From Gaiellasilicea sp963789355 (lineage in GTDB: Bacteria; Actinomycetota; Thermoleophilia; Gaiellales; Gaiellaceae), in the NCBI GenBank assembly GCA_963789355.1, contig CAWBKK010000005.1, positions 310,001 through 374,000 of the forward strand: a stretch of 64,000 nt of DNA. Direction: 5' to 3'. The first letter of the stretch is position 1. The number at the start of each line of letters is the position of its first letter. Position numbers and translations under genes: made by a program. The notes below the pieces were generated by a model that was given only the letters and a program-made list of their open reading frames with translations, was not told the origin of the DNA and searched no databases. This document shows, piece after piece, positions 55,070 through 62,264 of this stretch.

Positions 55070-56277
55070 CCGCGGTCGCGCTGGCGCCGCTGCCCCTGCT
55101 CGCCGCCGTGGCATGGAACACGGAGGCCGAAGCCGCGCGCGGACTGGCGCGCGCCGTCGTCTCCGTCCGCGAGGGCGATCTCTACGTCGGCGAGCGGCAG
55201 GTGACGAGCGGCGGCGGCGACAGCGACCCCGACTGGTCTCCCGACCGCCGCCGGATCGCGTTCGTGCGCCAGGATCCCGGCAAGCGCTCGTCGAGCCTCT
55301 ACGTGATCCGCCGGGACGGCGGCGGCCTCCGGCGACTGAGCCGAGCCGAGCAGGTCGTCTCCATGCCCGCCTGGAGCGGCGACGGCCGCCGGCTCGCCTT
55401 CGCCGCGAGCCCGCTCGCGGGCGGCAGCTTCGACATCTGGACAGTCCCTCTGGAGCGCGGCAGGCCGGCCGTGGTCGCGACCGGCCCCGCCGAGCAGGTC
55501 GAGCCGTCCTTCACCCGCGACGGCAAGGTCGTCTTCCGCGTGCTCGAGCCGGGCGGCGCGTTCCCCGAGAAGTCGAGCGACGCCGGGACGCCGCAGGTGG
55601 GGCCGCGCGAGCTCCTGCCCGACCTCGACCAGCGCGCGCCCTTCCGGCTGACGATGCTCGGGACGAAGCTCGGGTTCGCGTCGGCGACCGACAACGTCGG
55701 CGAGGGGCCGGTGTGGGTGCGCGGGGCGCGGGGGAGCGCGACGAGCCCGATGCGCGCGACGCAGCTCGTCAGCATGTCCGACCGCTCCGTGCGCAGCTAC
55801 GAGGACGCCGGCCGGCTTCGCTATACGCCCTCCCCCACGCACACGCATTGGCACCTGCTCGGCTTTCAGCGCTACGAGCTGCGCACGCTGGAGGGCGACC
55901 TCGTCGTGCGCGACCGCAAGAGCGGCTTCTGCCTCGCCGACCACTACGGGCTCGCGGCGCGTCGGGTCACCGCCTTTACGGGCAGCCGCTTCCTCGGCAA
56001 CTGCGCCGCGTCGAACCCACGCGCGCTGTCCGTCGAGCAGGGCACCTCGATCGGCTTCACCGACCTCTACCCCGCCCACTTCCACGGCCAGAACCTCGAG
56101 CTGCGCGGCGTCCCGGCCGGCATCTACCTCCTGATCCACCGCGCCAACCCCGGTCAGCTGCTCGAGGAGATCGACTACACGAACAACGACGCCGCGCTGC
56201 GGATCCGGCTCAGCTGGAGCGGCGGCACGCCCCGGGTGGAGACGCTGCGCACCTGTCAGTCGTCCGCGACCTGCTAG
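55042..56277 (+). CDS. Secreted beta-propeller/lysyl-oxidase-like protein
   Basis: This 411-residue protein has a signal-like N-terminus (LLLTAVALAPLPLLAAVAW), then PD40 repeats: DPDWSPDRRRIAFVRQD and MPAWSGDGRRLAFAAS. The C-terminal part resembles lysyl oxidase: HTHWHLLGF at 267-275 (copper histidines), DRKSGFCLADH (Lys293), TDLYPAHFHGQ (Tyr343) and EEIDYTNND. These are the candidate LTQ-forming Lys/Tyr and copper positions. Lysyl oxidases oxidise amines; the substrate here is unknown. ATG 55042 overlaps the CoA-transferase gene. Confidence 0.85.
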   Translation: MAGRARLLLTAVALAPLPLLAAVAWNTEAEAARGLARAVVSVREGDLYVGERQVTSGGGDSDPDWSPDRRRIAFVRQDPGKRSSSLYVIRRDGGGLRRLSRAEQVVSMPAWSGDGRRLAFAASPLAGGSFDIWTVPLERGRPAVVATGPAEQVEPSFTRDGKVVFRVLEPGGAFPEKSSDAGTPQVGPRELLPDLDQRAPFRLTMLGTKLGFASATDNVGEGPVWVRGARGSATSPMRATQLVSMSDRSVRSYEDAGRLRYTPSPTHTHWHLLGFQRYELRTLEGDLVVRDRKSGFCLADHYGLAARRVTAFTGSRFLGNCAASNPRALSVEQGTSIGFTDLYPAHFHGQNLELRGVPAGIYLLIHRANPGQLLEEIDYTNNDAALRIRLSWSGGTPRVETLRTCQSSATC

Positions 56278-56301
56278 CCAAGCAACAGACTGTTACTTGG
56301 C
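56277..56301. terminator. 25-bp palindrome (family 1, copy 3) at a convergent gene end
   Basis: GCCAAGCAACAG, one spacer base, then CTGTTACTTGGC. The plus-strand stop (TAG) ends at 56277, and the minus-strand HAD stop TAA is in the second arm. It is the same family as 21741 and 39346 and could serve as a shared end for both transcripts. Confidence 0.6.
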
Positions 56302-56973
56302 CACGAGGCCGAGCGCCGCGGGCAGCGAGAACAGGTCGGGCAGCCGGTCGGGCTCGTCGAGGCGGCGGCCGTCGCGGTCGAGCAGGAACGCCTTCATCCC
56401 GAGCGCCCGAGCGCCCTCGATGTCGTCCTCGTAGGAGTCCCCGATCATCGCCGTCTCCTCCGGCTCGACGCCGAGGAGTGCGAGCGCGTGGCGGAAGATC
56501 TCCGGGTGCGGCTTCGTCCGCCCGAAGGCGCGCGAGCCGATCGCGCAGTCGGCGTCGAGGCCGTGATGGGAGACGAACTCCTCCAGGTCGCGGCTGCCGT
56601 TCGAGATCAGGCCGATCTTGACCCCGTGCTCGCGCAGCGCTGCGAGCGCCGGGAGCGCGTCCTCGTAGAGCGTGAAGCGCTCGTGCTGCTCCCAGGCCCC
56701 CACGAGCTCCTCCGCGCACGCGCGGGCTCCGTCTCCCTCGCCCCCCATCCCGCGGACGATCTGCTCCGTGAACGCGATCCAGAGCTCGTCGTCGTGCGCA
56801 TGATCGGGGTGGCGCTGGAGCGAGTCGAGTGCCGCGAGGCGCGCGTCCTCGTACAGCTCCGGGTCGAGCGCGAGCCCGTGCCGCTCGCCGACCTTGCGGT
56901 AGCCCTCAGGGCCGAGCTCCGGCCCGGGCCGGGCGAGCGTGAAGTCGACGTCGAAGATGACGGCCTTGAGCAC
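56293..56973 (-). CDS. HAD superfamily hydrolase
   Basis: This 226-residue protein has the HAD motifs: I AVIFDVDFTL (nucleophile Asp, then Asp); II GLISNGSRDLEEF; III GRTKPHPEIFRHAL; IV IGDSYEDDIEGARALGM. A C1-type cap lies in residues about 15-90. The substrate is a small phosphorylated compound. GTG 56973 is used. The stop codon lies inside the palindrome at 56277-56301. Confidence 0.88.
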   Translation of the reverse strand: MLKAVIFDVDFTLARPGPELGPEGYRKVGERHGLALDPELYEDARLAALDSLQRHPDHAHDDELWIAFTEQIVRGMGGEGDGARACAEELVGAWEQHERFTLYEDALPALAALREHGVKIGLISNGSRDLEEFVSHHGLDADCAIGSRAFGRTKPHPEIFRHALALLGVEPEETAMIGDSYEDDIEGARALGMKAFLLDRDGRRLDEPDRLPDLFSLPAALGLVAK

Positions 56974-56997
56974 GGGACTCGAGGATAGCCTTGGCCC

Positions 56998-57411
56998 GTG
57001 CGCACTCCGTCCGAGATCCTGCGCGACGCGAAGACGATCGCGCTCGTCGGTGCCTCGCCGAGACCGGATCGGCCCAGCCACGGCGTCATGCGCTACCTGC
57101 TCGCGCAGGGCTACGACGTGATCCCGGTGCGGCCGGCCGATTGCGACGAGGTTCTCGGCGTGGCCTGTGTCCGCACGCTGGCGGAGATCGACCGCCCGAT
57201 CGACCTCGTCGACGTCTTCCGCAGGGCCGAGCTGACGCCTCCGCACGCCGAGGAGGCGGTCGCCGTCGGCGCAGGCGCGCTCTGGCTCCAGCTCGGGATC
57301 GTCTCGGCCGAGTCCCGCAAGATCGCCGAAGACGCGGGGCTCGACTACGTCGAGGACCTGTGCACCGCCGTCGTGCACCGGTACGAGCTCCGGGACGGCC
57401 AGTACGGGTGA
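56998..57411 (+). CDS. CoA-binding domain protein (YccU-like)
   Basis: This 137-residue protein has a Rossmann-like CoA_binding_2 domain: KTIALVGASPRPDRPSHGVMRYLLAQGYDVIPV (cited in parts), then IDLVDVFRRAEL and LWLQLGIVSAES. Members are single domains similar to the CoA-binding part of succinyl-CoA ligase. GTG 56998 lies 24 bases from the divergent HAD gene. The function is unknown. Confidence 0.85.
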   Translation: MRTPSEILRDAKTIALVGASPRPDRPSHGVMRYLLAQGYDVIPVRPADCDEVLGVACVRTLAEIDRPIDLVDVFRRAELTPPHAEEAVAVGAGALWLQLGIVSAESRKIAEDAGLDYVEDLCTAVVHRYELRDGQYG

Positions 57412-57499
57412 GGTGAGAGAACCGCCTTCGGGCGTAGGACGCTGGCCCAGGCGACTCCGCGACCCGGCCGCCCGGTCGATTCGAGAGCGTCGCCCGGAG

Positions 57500-57964
57500 C
57501 TAGTTCTCGCCTTCCCAGTACTCGGCCGTCGGTCCCGGCCTCGCGAACATGATGTCCTCGTCCTGGGCGTCCTTGGCGAGAACCTTGCCGGTGTCGAGGT
57601 ACTCGATGATCTCGCCGCGGATCATCGAGGAGAGCATGAGCACGCGAATGGGCGAGTCGGTTCGGTTGATGATCTGATGGGCACCGTCCTTGCCCCGCGG
57701 AAAGCAGACGACGTCACCCTCGTTCAACACCTGCTCACCGTCGGGCGTGCGCAGTGTCGGCTCGCCGCGGAGCACGATCACCCATTCCTCGTTCAGGTAG
57801 TGCGTGTGGTAGGGCCAGAGCCTGTCGCCAGGCTCGACCTCGGACATGGTCGCGCCGATCAGCTCACCGCCGATGCGTTGGCCGACAAGCGCGCCCCTGG
57901 CGCGCCAGCCCTCGCGGTCCCGCGCCCCATCCCACTCGTCGCTGTTGAGGTTGAAAGTCTTCAC
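57500..57964 (-). CDS. Cupin domain protein (paralogue of 51288)
   Basis: This 154-residue cupin has SEVEPGDRLWPYHTHYLNEEWVIVLRG (cited in parts) with histidine metal ligands, GDVVCFPRGKDGAHQIIN and MLSSMIRGEIIEYLDTGKV. Its sequence and length resemble the cupin at 51288. Enzyme or binding role is unknown. The 88 bases between it and the CoA-binding gene hold no clear element. Confidence 0.8.
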   Translation of the reverse strand: MKTFNLNSDEWDGARDREGWRARGALVGQRIGGELIGATMSEVEPGDRLWPYHTHYLNEEWVIVLRGEPTLRTPDGEQVLNEGDVVCFPRGKDGAHQIINRTDSPIRVLMLSSMIRGEIIEYLDTGKVLAKDAQDEDIMFARPGPTAEYWEGEN

Positions 57965-58076
57965 TCGCCAGAGAGAAGCCTATGTCGTGCTTGGTCGCTC
58001 AGTCGACGCAGGCGACATTCCCGAACGCTGACCCACCCGGCCACGCCGTCACGTGACGCTCGGTAGCGTCGTCCGG

Positions 58077-58580
58077 ATGTCGAGGATCTTGGTGACCGGC
58101 ATGTCCGGAACGGGCAAGTCGTCGGCGCTCGCCGAGCTTCGCCGACGCGGCTATCGCGTGGTAGACACCGATGATCCGGGCTGGCGCGAGTATCGCGAGC
58201 ATGTCGAGTCCTCCGACGAGTTGCACCGCGGGGAGTGGCTCTGGGTCGAGGAAAGGATCACCGGGCTGCTGGACTCTGATGATGGTCGCTCACTCTTCGT
58301 TCAAGGGTGCGTGAGGAACCAGTCGAAGTTCTACGACCGTTTCAACGCGGTGGTCCTGCTCAGCGCCCCTGCTGACGTGATCCTGGACCGGATCGCGCGC
58401 AGAACGACGAACAACTACGGGAAGACTCCGGTGGAACAAGCGATGATCTTGGATGACCTCGCCCGGGTCGAGCCGCTGCTCAGAGCGAGCTGCACGCATG
58501 AGCTGGATGCCAGCCGACCGCTCGATGACGTCGTCGCCGACTTGATCGCGATCGCGTCGCGCCCGCTGACGACGTCCTAG
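58077..58580 (+). CDS. P-loop kinase-like AAA protein
   Basis: This 167-residue protein begins SRILVTGMSGTGKSSALAEL with Walker A GMSGTGKSS. It has VVDTDDPGWREY, LFVQGCVRNQSKFYDRFNAVV and IARRTTNNYGKTPVEQ. It resembles nucleotide or small-molecule kinases (AAA_17/18 type) such as shikimate kinase, but the substrate is unknown. ATG 58077 is chosen because the Walker motif begins there; GTG 58053 is an alternative. It is somewhat lower in GC than its neighbours. Confidence 0.75.
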   Translation: MSRILVTGMSGTGKSSALAELRRRGYRVVDTDDPGWREYREHVESSDELHRGEWLWVEERITGLLDSDDGRSLFVQGCVRNQSKFYDRFNAVVLLSAPADVILDRIARRTTNNYGKTPVEQAMILDDLARVEPLLRASCTHELDASRPLDDVVADLIAIASRPLTTS

Positions 58581-58735
58581 GCCGCCCCCGCCTTCGAGGG
58601 ACACTCCCGAACGCTGGCGAGTCGACGTCAACTTCGCGCCCGGTCCCGCGTCAAAGAACCATGTGAGCGCGAGTCGTCGGCGAGGCGTCACCGCTGTCTG
58701 AATCACACTGGGGAGGAACAGGCCTCAAGGGGACT

Positions 58736-59593
58736 CTGCTTGGGGTTCTCGCCACGCTCACCCTCGCGGCGGGGCTCATCGCGCTCTTCGCCTGGAGTCC
58801 GTGGAAGGACGCGACGGAGGTCGAGTGGCTCGGCACGTACAGGGCGTGGTCCGACGGCATCGACGCCACGCTGCACGCGGGCCTGTTCATCACGCGAACT
58901 GATTGCGAAGCGATGTTCGACGACGACGTGGGAGAGCCGCCGCAGAAGCGGCTCCAGCCGGTGGCGACGGCCGCGCGGGGCGGCTGCGCGGGATTGAGTC
59001 CTGTCGCGTGGCGGAACGGCAAGGCCGACGTCGTGCGTGCGCTGGTCGACGCGCACGACGACCTCCCGCCGCCGCGCAGGCGTCGCGACGTCTCCGGGAT
59101 CGCCCGGTCCGGCGTCGGCGTGCGAGCCGACGCCTACTGCTGGCAGCCGGAGGGCTGGGCGTCGTTCGCCGAGCAGTACGCAATCATCCGCGGCGGCGAG
59201 GAGACGTCGCTCAGGGGCATCGCCGACACCGCGAAGAACCGCATCGACCTCGACCCCGCCGTGTGCGGGTCGCTCGGCTGGTATCTGCGCCGAACGCGCC
59301 CGACAGCGTTGAGCTACGAGAACTTCGAGATCGCGGAAGCCCTCATGGTCCTGACCCACCAGGCCGAGCACCTGAAGGGGCCGAGCGCTTCCGAAGCCGA
59401 GGTCGAGTGCTATGCGGTCCAGCACGTGCGCCCGCTCGTCCGCGCCGCCGGCTGGGGAGCGGAGTACGCGAACGAGCTGGCGCTGCAGGCGTGGGAGCTC
59501 TCCTACCAGAAGCTGCCGCCGGGGTTCCGCACGCCCGCGTGTCGCGACGGCGGCCCGCTCGACCGCAATCCGCGCTCGAGCGCCTGGCCGTAA
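58736..59593 (+). CDS. Membrane-anchored protein with cysteines, start unclear
   Basis: The frame reads LLGVLATLTLAAGLIALFAW, a signal/anchor helix, then a soluble domain with cysteines at TDCEAMF, GGCAGLS, YCWQPEG, AVCGSLGW, VECYAVQ and PACRDGG. The first ATG is at 58913, inside the soluble part, and the helix sits upstream of it. I set CTG 58736 provisionally (285 residues). No family is recognised, and the cysteines suggest extracytoplasmic disulphides. The ribosome binding site is not evident. Confidence 0.55.
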   Translation: MLGVLATLTLAAGLIALFAWSPWKDATEVEWLGTYRAWSDGIDATLHAGLFITRTDCEAMFDDDVGEPPQKRLQPVATAARGGCAGLSPVAWRNGKADVVRALVDAHDDLPPPRRRRDVSGIARSGVGVRADAYCWQPEGWASFAEQYAIIRGGEETSLRGIADTAKNRIDLDPAVCGSLGWYLRRTRPTALSYENFEIAEALMVLTHQAEHLKGPSASEAEVECYAVQHVRPLVRAAGWGAEYANELALQAWELSYQKLPPGFRTPACRDGGPLDRNPRSSAWP

Positions 59594-59641
59594 CTCACGG
59601 TTCCGCGCGGTCGAAGATCCGCCGCCGCTGATCGATGAGCC

Positions 59642-59720
59642 GGGGCCGCGCAGCGGCCCCCTTCAGGGGTCTTCGCGCGGTGAGCATCTGCTTCCGCAGA
59701 TGCTCACCTTGCGCAACTAA
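59642..59720 (-). repeat. Structured 3'-end element, copy B (after tRNA-Pro)
   Basis: On the minus strand TTAGTTGCGCAAG follows the tRNA. It is followed by stem GTGAGCATCTGC, loop GGAA, stem GCAGATGCTCAC, then GCGCGAAGACCCCTGAAGGG and a second GC hairpin (GGGGCCGC, TGC, GCGGCCCC). The stem is perfect. Flanks match copies A and C. Confidence 0.7.
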
Positions 59721-59794
59721 TCGGGGTGCGGAGATTTGAACTCCGGACCTCTCCGACCCGAACGGAGCGCGCTACCAGGCTGCGCCACACCCCG
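59721..59794 (-). tRNA. tRNA-Pro (CGG)
   Basis: The 74-base cloverleaf on the minus strand has acceptor CGGGGTG paired with CACCCCG and discriminator A. The D-arm follows, then anticodon stem CTCCG/CGGAG with loop TTCGGGT, giving anticodon CGG, and T-arm CGGAG/CTCCG with TTCAAAT. No CCA is encoded. The structured element copy B begins directly after its 3' end. Confidence 0.95.
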
Positions 59795-59823
59795 AGCGCG
59801 CAAAGGGTAGCGATAATCGGCCC

Positions 59824-60567
59824 GTGGCTCAGCGCGACGAGATCATCCGCTTCGCGAACGAGCTGCTCGAGATCCACCGCTTTCCCGAGTACGGGACACC
59901 CGGGTTGCAGGTGCTCGGCGCGGACGAGGTGACGAAGATCGCGTGCGGCGTCTCGTCGTCGCAGGAGCTGTTCGAGCGCGCGGCCTCGTCGGGAGCGCAG
60001 CTCGTGATCGTCCACCACGGCATGTTCTGGCGGAACGAGCCCGTCTGGATCGACCGGCGCCAGCGCGGCCGGCTCGAGACGCTCTTCGCCGCCGATCTGA
60101 ACCTCGCCGCCTACCACCTCGCGCTCGACGCGCATCCCGAGGTCGGCAACAACGCGCTCCTCGCGGAGGCGCTCGGCGTCGAGGTCGAGCGCCCGTTCGC
60201 GGAGGTCGGCCAGGGCGGGACGCTGCGCGAGCCGCTCGGGATCGACGAGCTCAGCGCGCGCGTCCGCGAGACGGTCGGCCGTGAGCCACTCGTCTTCGCA
60301 GACGGCCCGGAGCAGATCCGCCGGGTCGCGATCTGCTCCGGCGGCGCCGGCGGCCACCTGATCGACGCCGCGCACGAGGGCTACGACGTCCTTGTCACCG
60401 GCGAGCCCGAGGAGCCGAGCCTGCAATCCGCGCGCGAGCTCGGGATCCACTTCGTCGCCGGCGGCCACGACGCGACCGAACGGCTCGGCGTCCAGGCGCT
60501 CTCGCGGCGACTCGCCGAGCGCTTCGGGCTCGACTGGGAGTTCATCCCGGTCGAGAATCCGGTCTGA
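59824..60567 (+). CDS. Nif3-like dinuclear metal-centre protein
   Basis: This 247-residue protein matches the Nif3/YbgI family: GTPGLQVLGADEVTKIACGV, LVIVHHGMFWR with the metal histidines, LNLAAYHLALDAHPEVGNN and ICSGGAGGHLIDAAHEGYDVLVTGE (cited in parts). The family may have GTP cyclohydrolase I type 2-like or phosphodiesterase-like roles. It lacks the long insertion found in some members. It starts at GTG 59824, 29 bases from the divergent tRNA. Confidence 0.87.
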   Translation: MAQRDEIIRFANELLEIHRFPEYGTPGLQVLGADEVTKIACGVSSSQELFERAASSGAQLVIVHHGMFWRNEPVWIDRRQRGRLETLFAADLNLAAYHLALDAHPEVGNNALLAEALGVEVERPFAEVGQGGTLREPLGIDELSARVRETVGREPLVFADGPEQIRRVAICSGGAGGHLIDAAHEGYDVLVTGEPEEPSLQSARELGIHFVAGGHDATERLGVQALSRRLAERFGLDWEFIPVENPV

Positions 60568-60573
60568 GCGGAC

Positions 60574-61026
60574 CTAGACGCGCTTGCGCATGTGAACCGA
60601 CTCCTCGGCCCAGCCGAGCGAGCGGTAGAGGCCGCGTGCGACCTCGTTCCCGCCCCAGACGTTGAGGCCGACGGTGTCGTAGCCGAGCGCGCGCACCTCG
60701 TCCTCGAGCGCCGTCATCGCGGCGCGGCCGTGACCCTTGCCGCGCTCACTCTCGTCGATCGTGATGTCGTAGAGCCACGCGCCGCCGTCGCGGAGGCCGA
60801 GGAAGACGGTGCCGACCTTGCGGCCATCGTGCTCGACGGCCCAGATCCGGGTCCTCGCCGTCGCCAGCCCGTCCGGGAGCACGGAGGAGACGTCACGCTC
60901 AACCTTCGCCTCGGCGTCCTCCCGCGAGATCCCGGCGAACTCGATCAAGCCGTGAAGATACTCCGCGCGGTGCGCGGCATCCCAGTCCGCGTATTCGTCC
61001 TCGCGCAATGGCCGCAGCCCGATCAC
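60574..61026 (-). CDS. GNAT family acetyltransferase
   Basis: This 150-residue protein has IGLRPLREDEYADW at the start, then IWAVEHDGRKVGTVFLGL, AWLYDITIDESERGKGHGRAAMTALEDEVRALG (cited in parts) with R-G-x-G-H-G for acetyl-CoA, and VGLNVWGGNEVARGLYRSLG. GTG 61026 is preceded by GGAGG. The acceptor is unknown. It overlaps the alpha/beta hydrolase stop by 4 bases and is cotranscribed. Confidence 0.88.
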   Translation of the reverse strand: MIGLRPLREDEYADWDAAHRAEYLHGLIEFAGISREDAEAKVERDVSSVLPDGLATARTRIWAVEHDGRKVGTVFLGLRDGGAWLYDITIDESERGKGHGRAAMTALEDEVRALGYDTVGLNVWGGNEVARGLYRSLGWAEESVHMRKRV

Positions 61027-61841
61027 CGTGCGACCTCCGCCAGCGCGTCGAGCACGGCGTGCGGGCGCTCGACGATGACGAGATGGCCGCAATCGGCGAC
61101 GAGCCGCAGCTTCGCACGCAGCCGGCGCGCGTACTCGAAGGCGTCCTCGAGCGGCAGCTGTGCGTCCCGGGCGCCCCAGAGGATGACGACGGGACACGTG
61201 ACTCCCGCCAGATCCTGGCGCGGATCGTCGGCGATCATCGCTCGCCCCGCCCCCTTCGTGTCCGTGTGGTGCGCCTGCGCGCTGAGCAGCCCGTGCGTCG
61301 CCCGCGCGCTCAACGCGACCGGGTCGGAGACGAACCAGGGCCGGAAGAGGACGCGCCGGTACCAGACGCGCCCGGCCCAGCGATGGCGGAAGCCGGCGAC
61401 CGCTCGGCCGGGCCGAATCGTCGCGGCAGCGATCACGAGCGCCTCGACCACGCGGGAGGCCGTCGCGATCCCGGCGGGCGCGATCAGCAGCAACCCGCGC
61501 ACGAGCTCGGGATGGCTCCTGGCAAGCCGGAGCGAGACGAGGCCGCCGAGCGAGTGCCCGGCGACGAGCGCACGGTCCACTCCTTCCGCCTCCAGCACGG
61601 CGGCCGTGGCGGCAACGAAGTCGTCCATCGTCGCGCCTCGGGCCAGCCGCCCCGAGCCCGCGTGACCCGGGAGGTCGACCGCGATCACGCGGTAGCGCTG
61701 GACGAGGTCCGGCAGCACCTCGACCCAGTTCTCGGCCGAGCCGCCGAGCCCGTGGACGAGGAGCAGCGGCTCGCCCGCCCCGCCGACGTGATATTCGACC
61801 GGGCCGGCGCGTCTGGTCTCGAGGTTCGTTGCAGCCGTCAT
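61023..61841 (-). CDS. Alpha/beta hydrolase
   Basis: This 272-residue hydrolase has the oxyanion HGLGG motif in LLLVHGLGGSAENW, the nucleophile elbow GHSLGG in LVAGHSLGGLVSLRLA, WGARDAQLPLEDA for the acid and DCGHLVIVERPHAVLD for histidine. The substrate is an ester or amide. ATG 61841 is used. Its coding start overlaps the -35 region of the plus-strand leader promoter. Confidence 0.85.
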   Translation of the reverse strand: MTAATNLETRRAGPVEYHVGGAGEPLLLVHGLGGSAENWVEVLPDLVQRYRVIAVDLPGHAGSGRLARGATMDDFVAATAAVLEAEGVDRALVAGHSLGGLVSLRLARSHPELVRGLLLIAPAGIATASRVVEALVIAAATIRPGRAVAGFRHRWAGRVWYRRVLFRPWFVSDPVALSARATHGLLSAQAHHTDTKGAGRAMIADDPRQDLAGVTCPVVILWGARDAQLPLEDAFEYARRLRAKLRLVADCGHLVIVERPHAVLDALAEVAR

Positions 61842-61857
61842 CCGGGGGAAGTATCCT
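61829..61857 (+). promoter_or_regulatory. Sigma-70-type promoter for leader and 56-aa gene
   Basis: TTGCAG at 61829-61834 and TATCCT at 61852-61857 are 17 bases apart. A start near 61864 would give a leader of about 145 bases before ATG 62011. The -35 overlaps the opposite-strand hydrolase start. Confidence 0.55.
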
Positions 61858-61863
61858 TCGACA

Positions 61864-62010
61864 ACTATGGCGACTGTGGGGACGCGGGCCCGTTGATTCC
61901 CGCGAACAACAAGCGAGCGATGTCGGAGCCCGCCTGAGCGCACCAGCTGTGAAGAGACACAGTGCGCCCAGCGGGCTTTTTCATTGCCGCAAGACAGAGG
62001 AGGCAGACGT
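61864..62010 (+). ncRNA. Structured leader with intrinsic terminator
   Basis: Between the promoter and the 56-aa gene the RNA can form CGCGGG/CCCGCG (61883-61904), then a terminator-like arm AGCCCGC (61927-61933) with GCGGGCT (61971-61977) followed by TTTTT. Between those arms lie nested pairs, GCGCAC with GTGCGC and TGTG with CACA. The TTTTT lies 29 bases upstream of ATG 62011, so read-through is needed for expression. It resembles an attenuator or riboswitch-like leader; the ligand is unknown. Confidence 0.5.
61927..61981 (+). terminator. Intrinsic terminator in leader
   Basis: Stem AGCCCGC and GCGGGCT encloses a smaller stem (GCGCAC/GTGCGC) and is followed by TTTTT. This is the only hairpin in the window seen with a T-run. 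Confidence 0.65.
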
Positions 62011-62181
62011 ATGGCGAATCACCTGACGCCCGATGAGCTTTCGAAGGAGCTCGGCATCGACCGGCAGGAAGTGATTCGGGTGTGCATCGAGGAAGGCGTG
62101 CCCATCTACCAGGGCAAGATCGACAAGACGCTCTTCGCCGCGCAGCTAGAAGCGCTGGGCGCGATGCCCCAGGCGCACTGA
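62011..62181 (+). CDS. 56-aa helix-turn-helix-like protein
   Basis: This 56-residue protein has a helix-turn-helix-like pattern: LTPDELSKELGIDRQEVIRV, then EEGVPIYQGKIDKTLFAAQL. It resembles excisionase/MerR-like small DNA-binding domains. ATG 62011 has AGGAGG seven to eight bases upstream, a strong site. Its expression depends on reading through the leader terminator. The structured element copy C begins right after its stop. Confidence 0.6.
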   Translation: MANHLTPDELSKELGIDRQEVIRVCIEEGVPIYQGKIDKTLFAAQLEALGAMPQAH

Positions 62182-62182
62182 T

Positions 62183-62257
62183 CTAGTCACGCAAGATCGG
62201 AATCCGCAGAAGCGGATCCCGATCGCGTCAAGACCCCTGAAAGGGCGCTTCGCGCCC
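62183..62257 (+). repeat. Structured 3'-end element, copy C (after 56-aa gene)
   Basis: CTAGTCACGCAA is followed by stem GATCGGAATCCGC, loop AGAA, stem GCGGATCCCGATC, then GCGTCAAGACCCCTGAAAGGG (cited in parts) and a GGGCGC/GCGCCC hairpin. It differs from copies A and B in stem sequence, but pairing is retained with one A-C mismatch. It lies between the 56-aa gene and Ku, in the same sense as the gene it follows. Confidence 0.7.
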
Positions 62258-62264
62258 GAGTTGG

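Noticed and set aside
61911..61936. Five-codon leader peptide in the leader RNA (MSEPA)
   Set aside because: No codon bias and no ribosome site; chance is sufficient to explain it.
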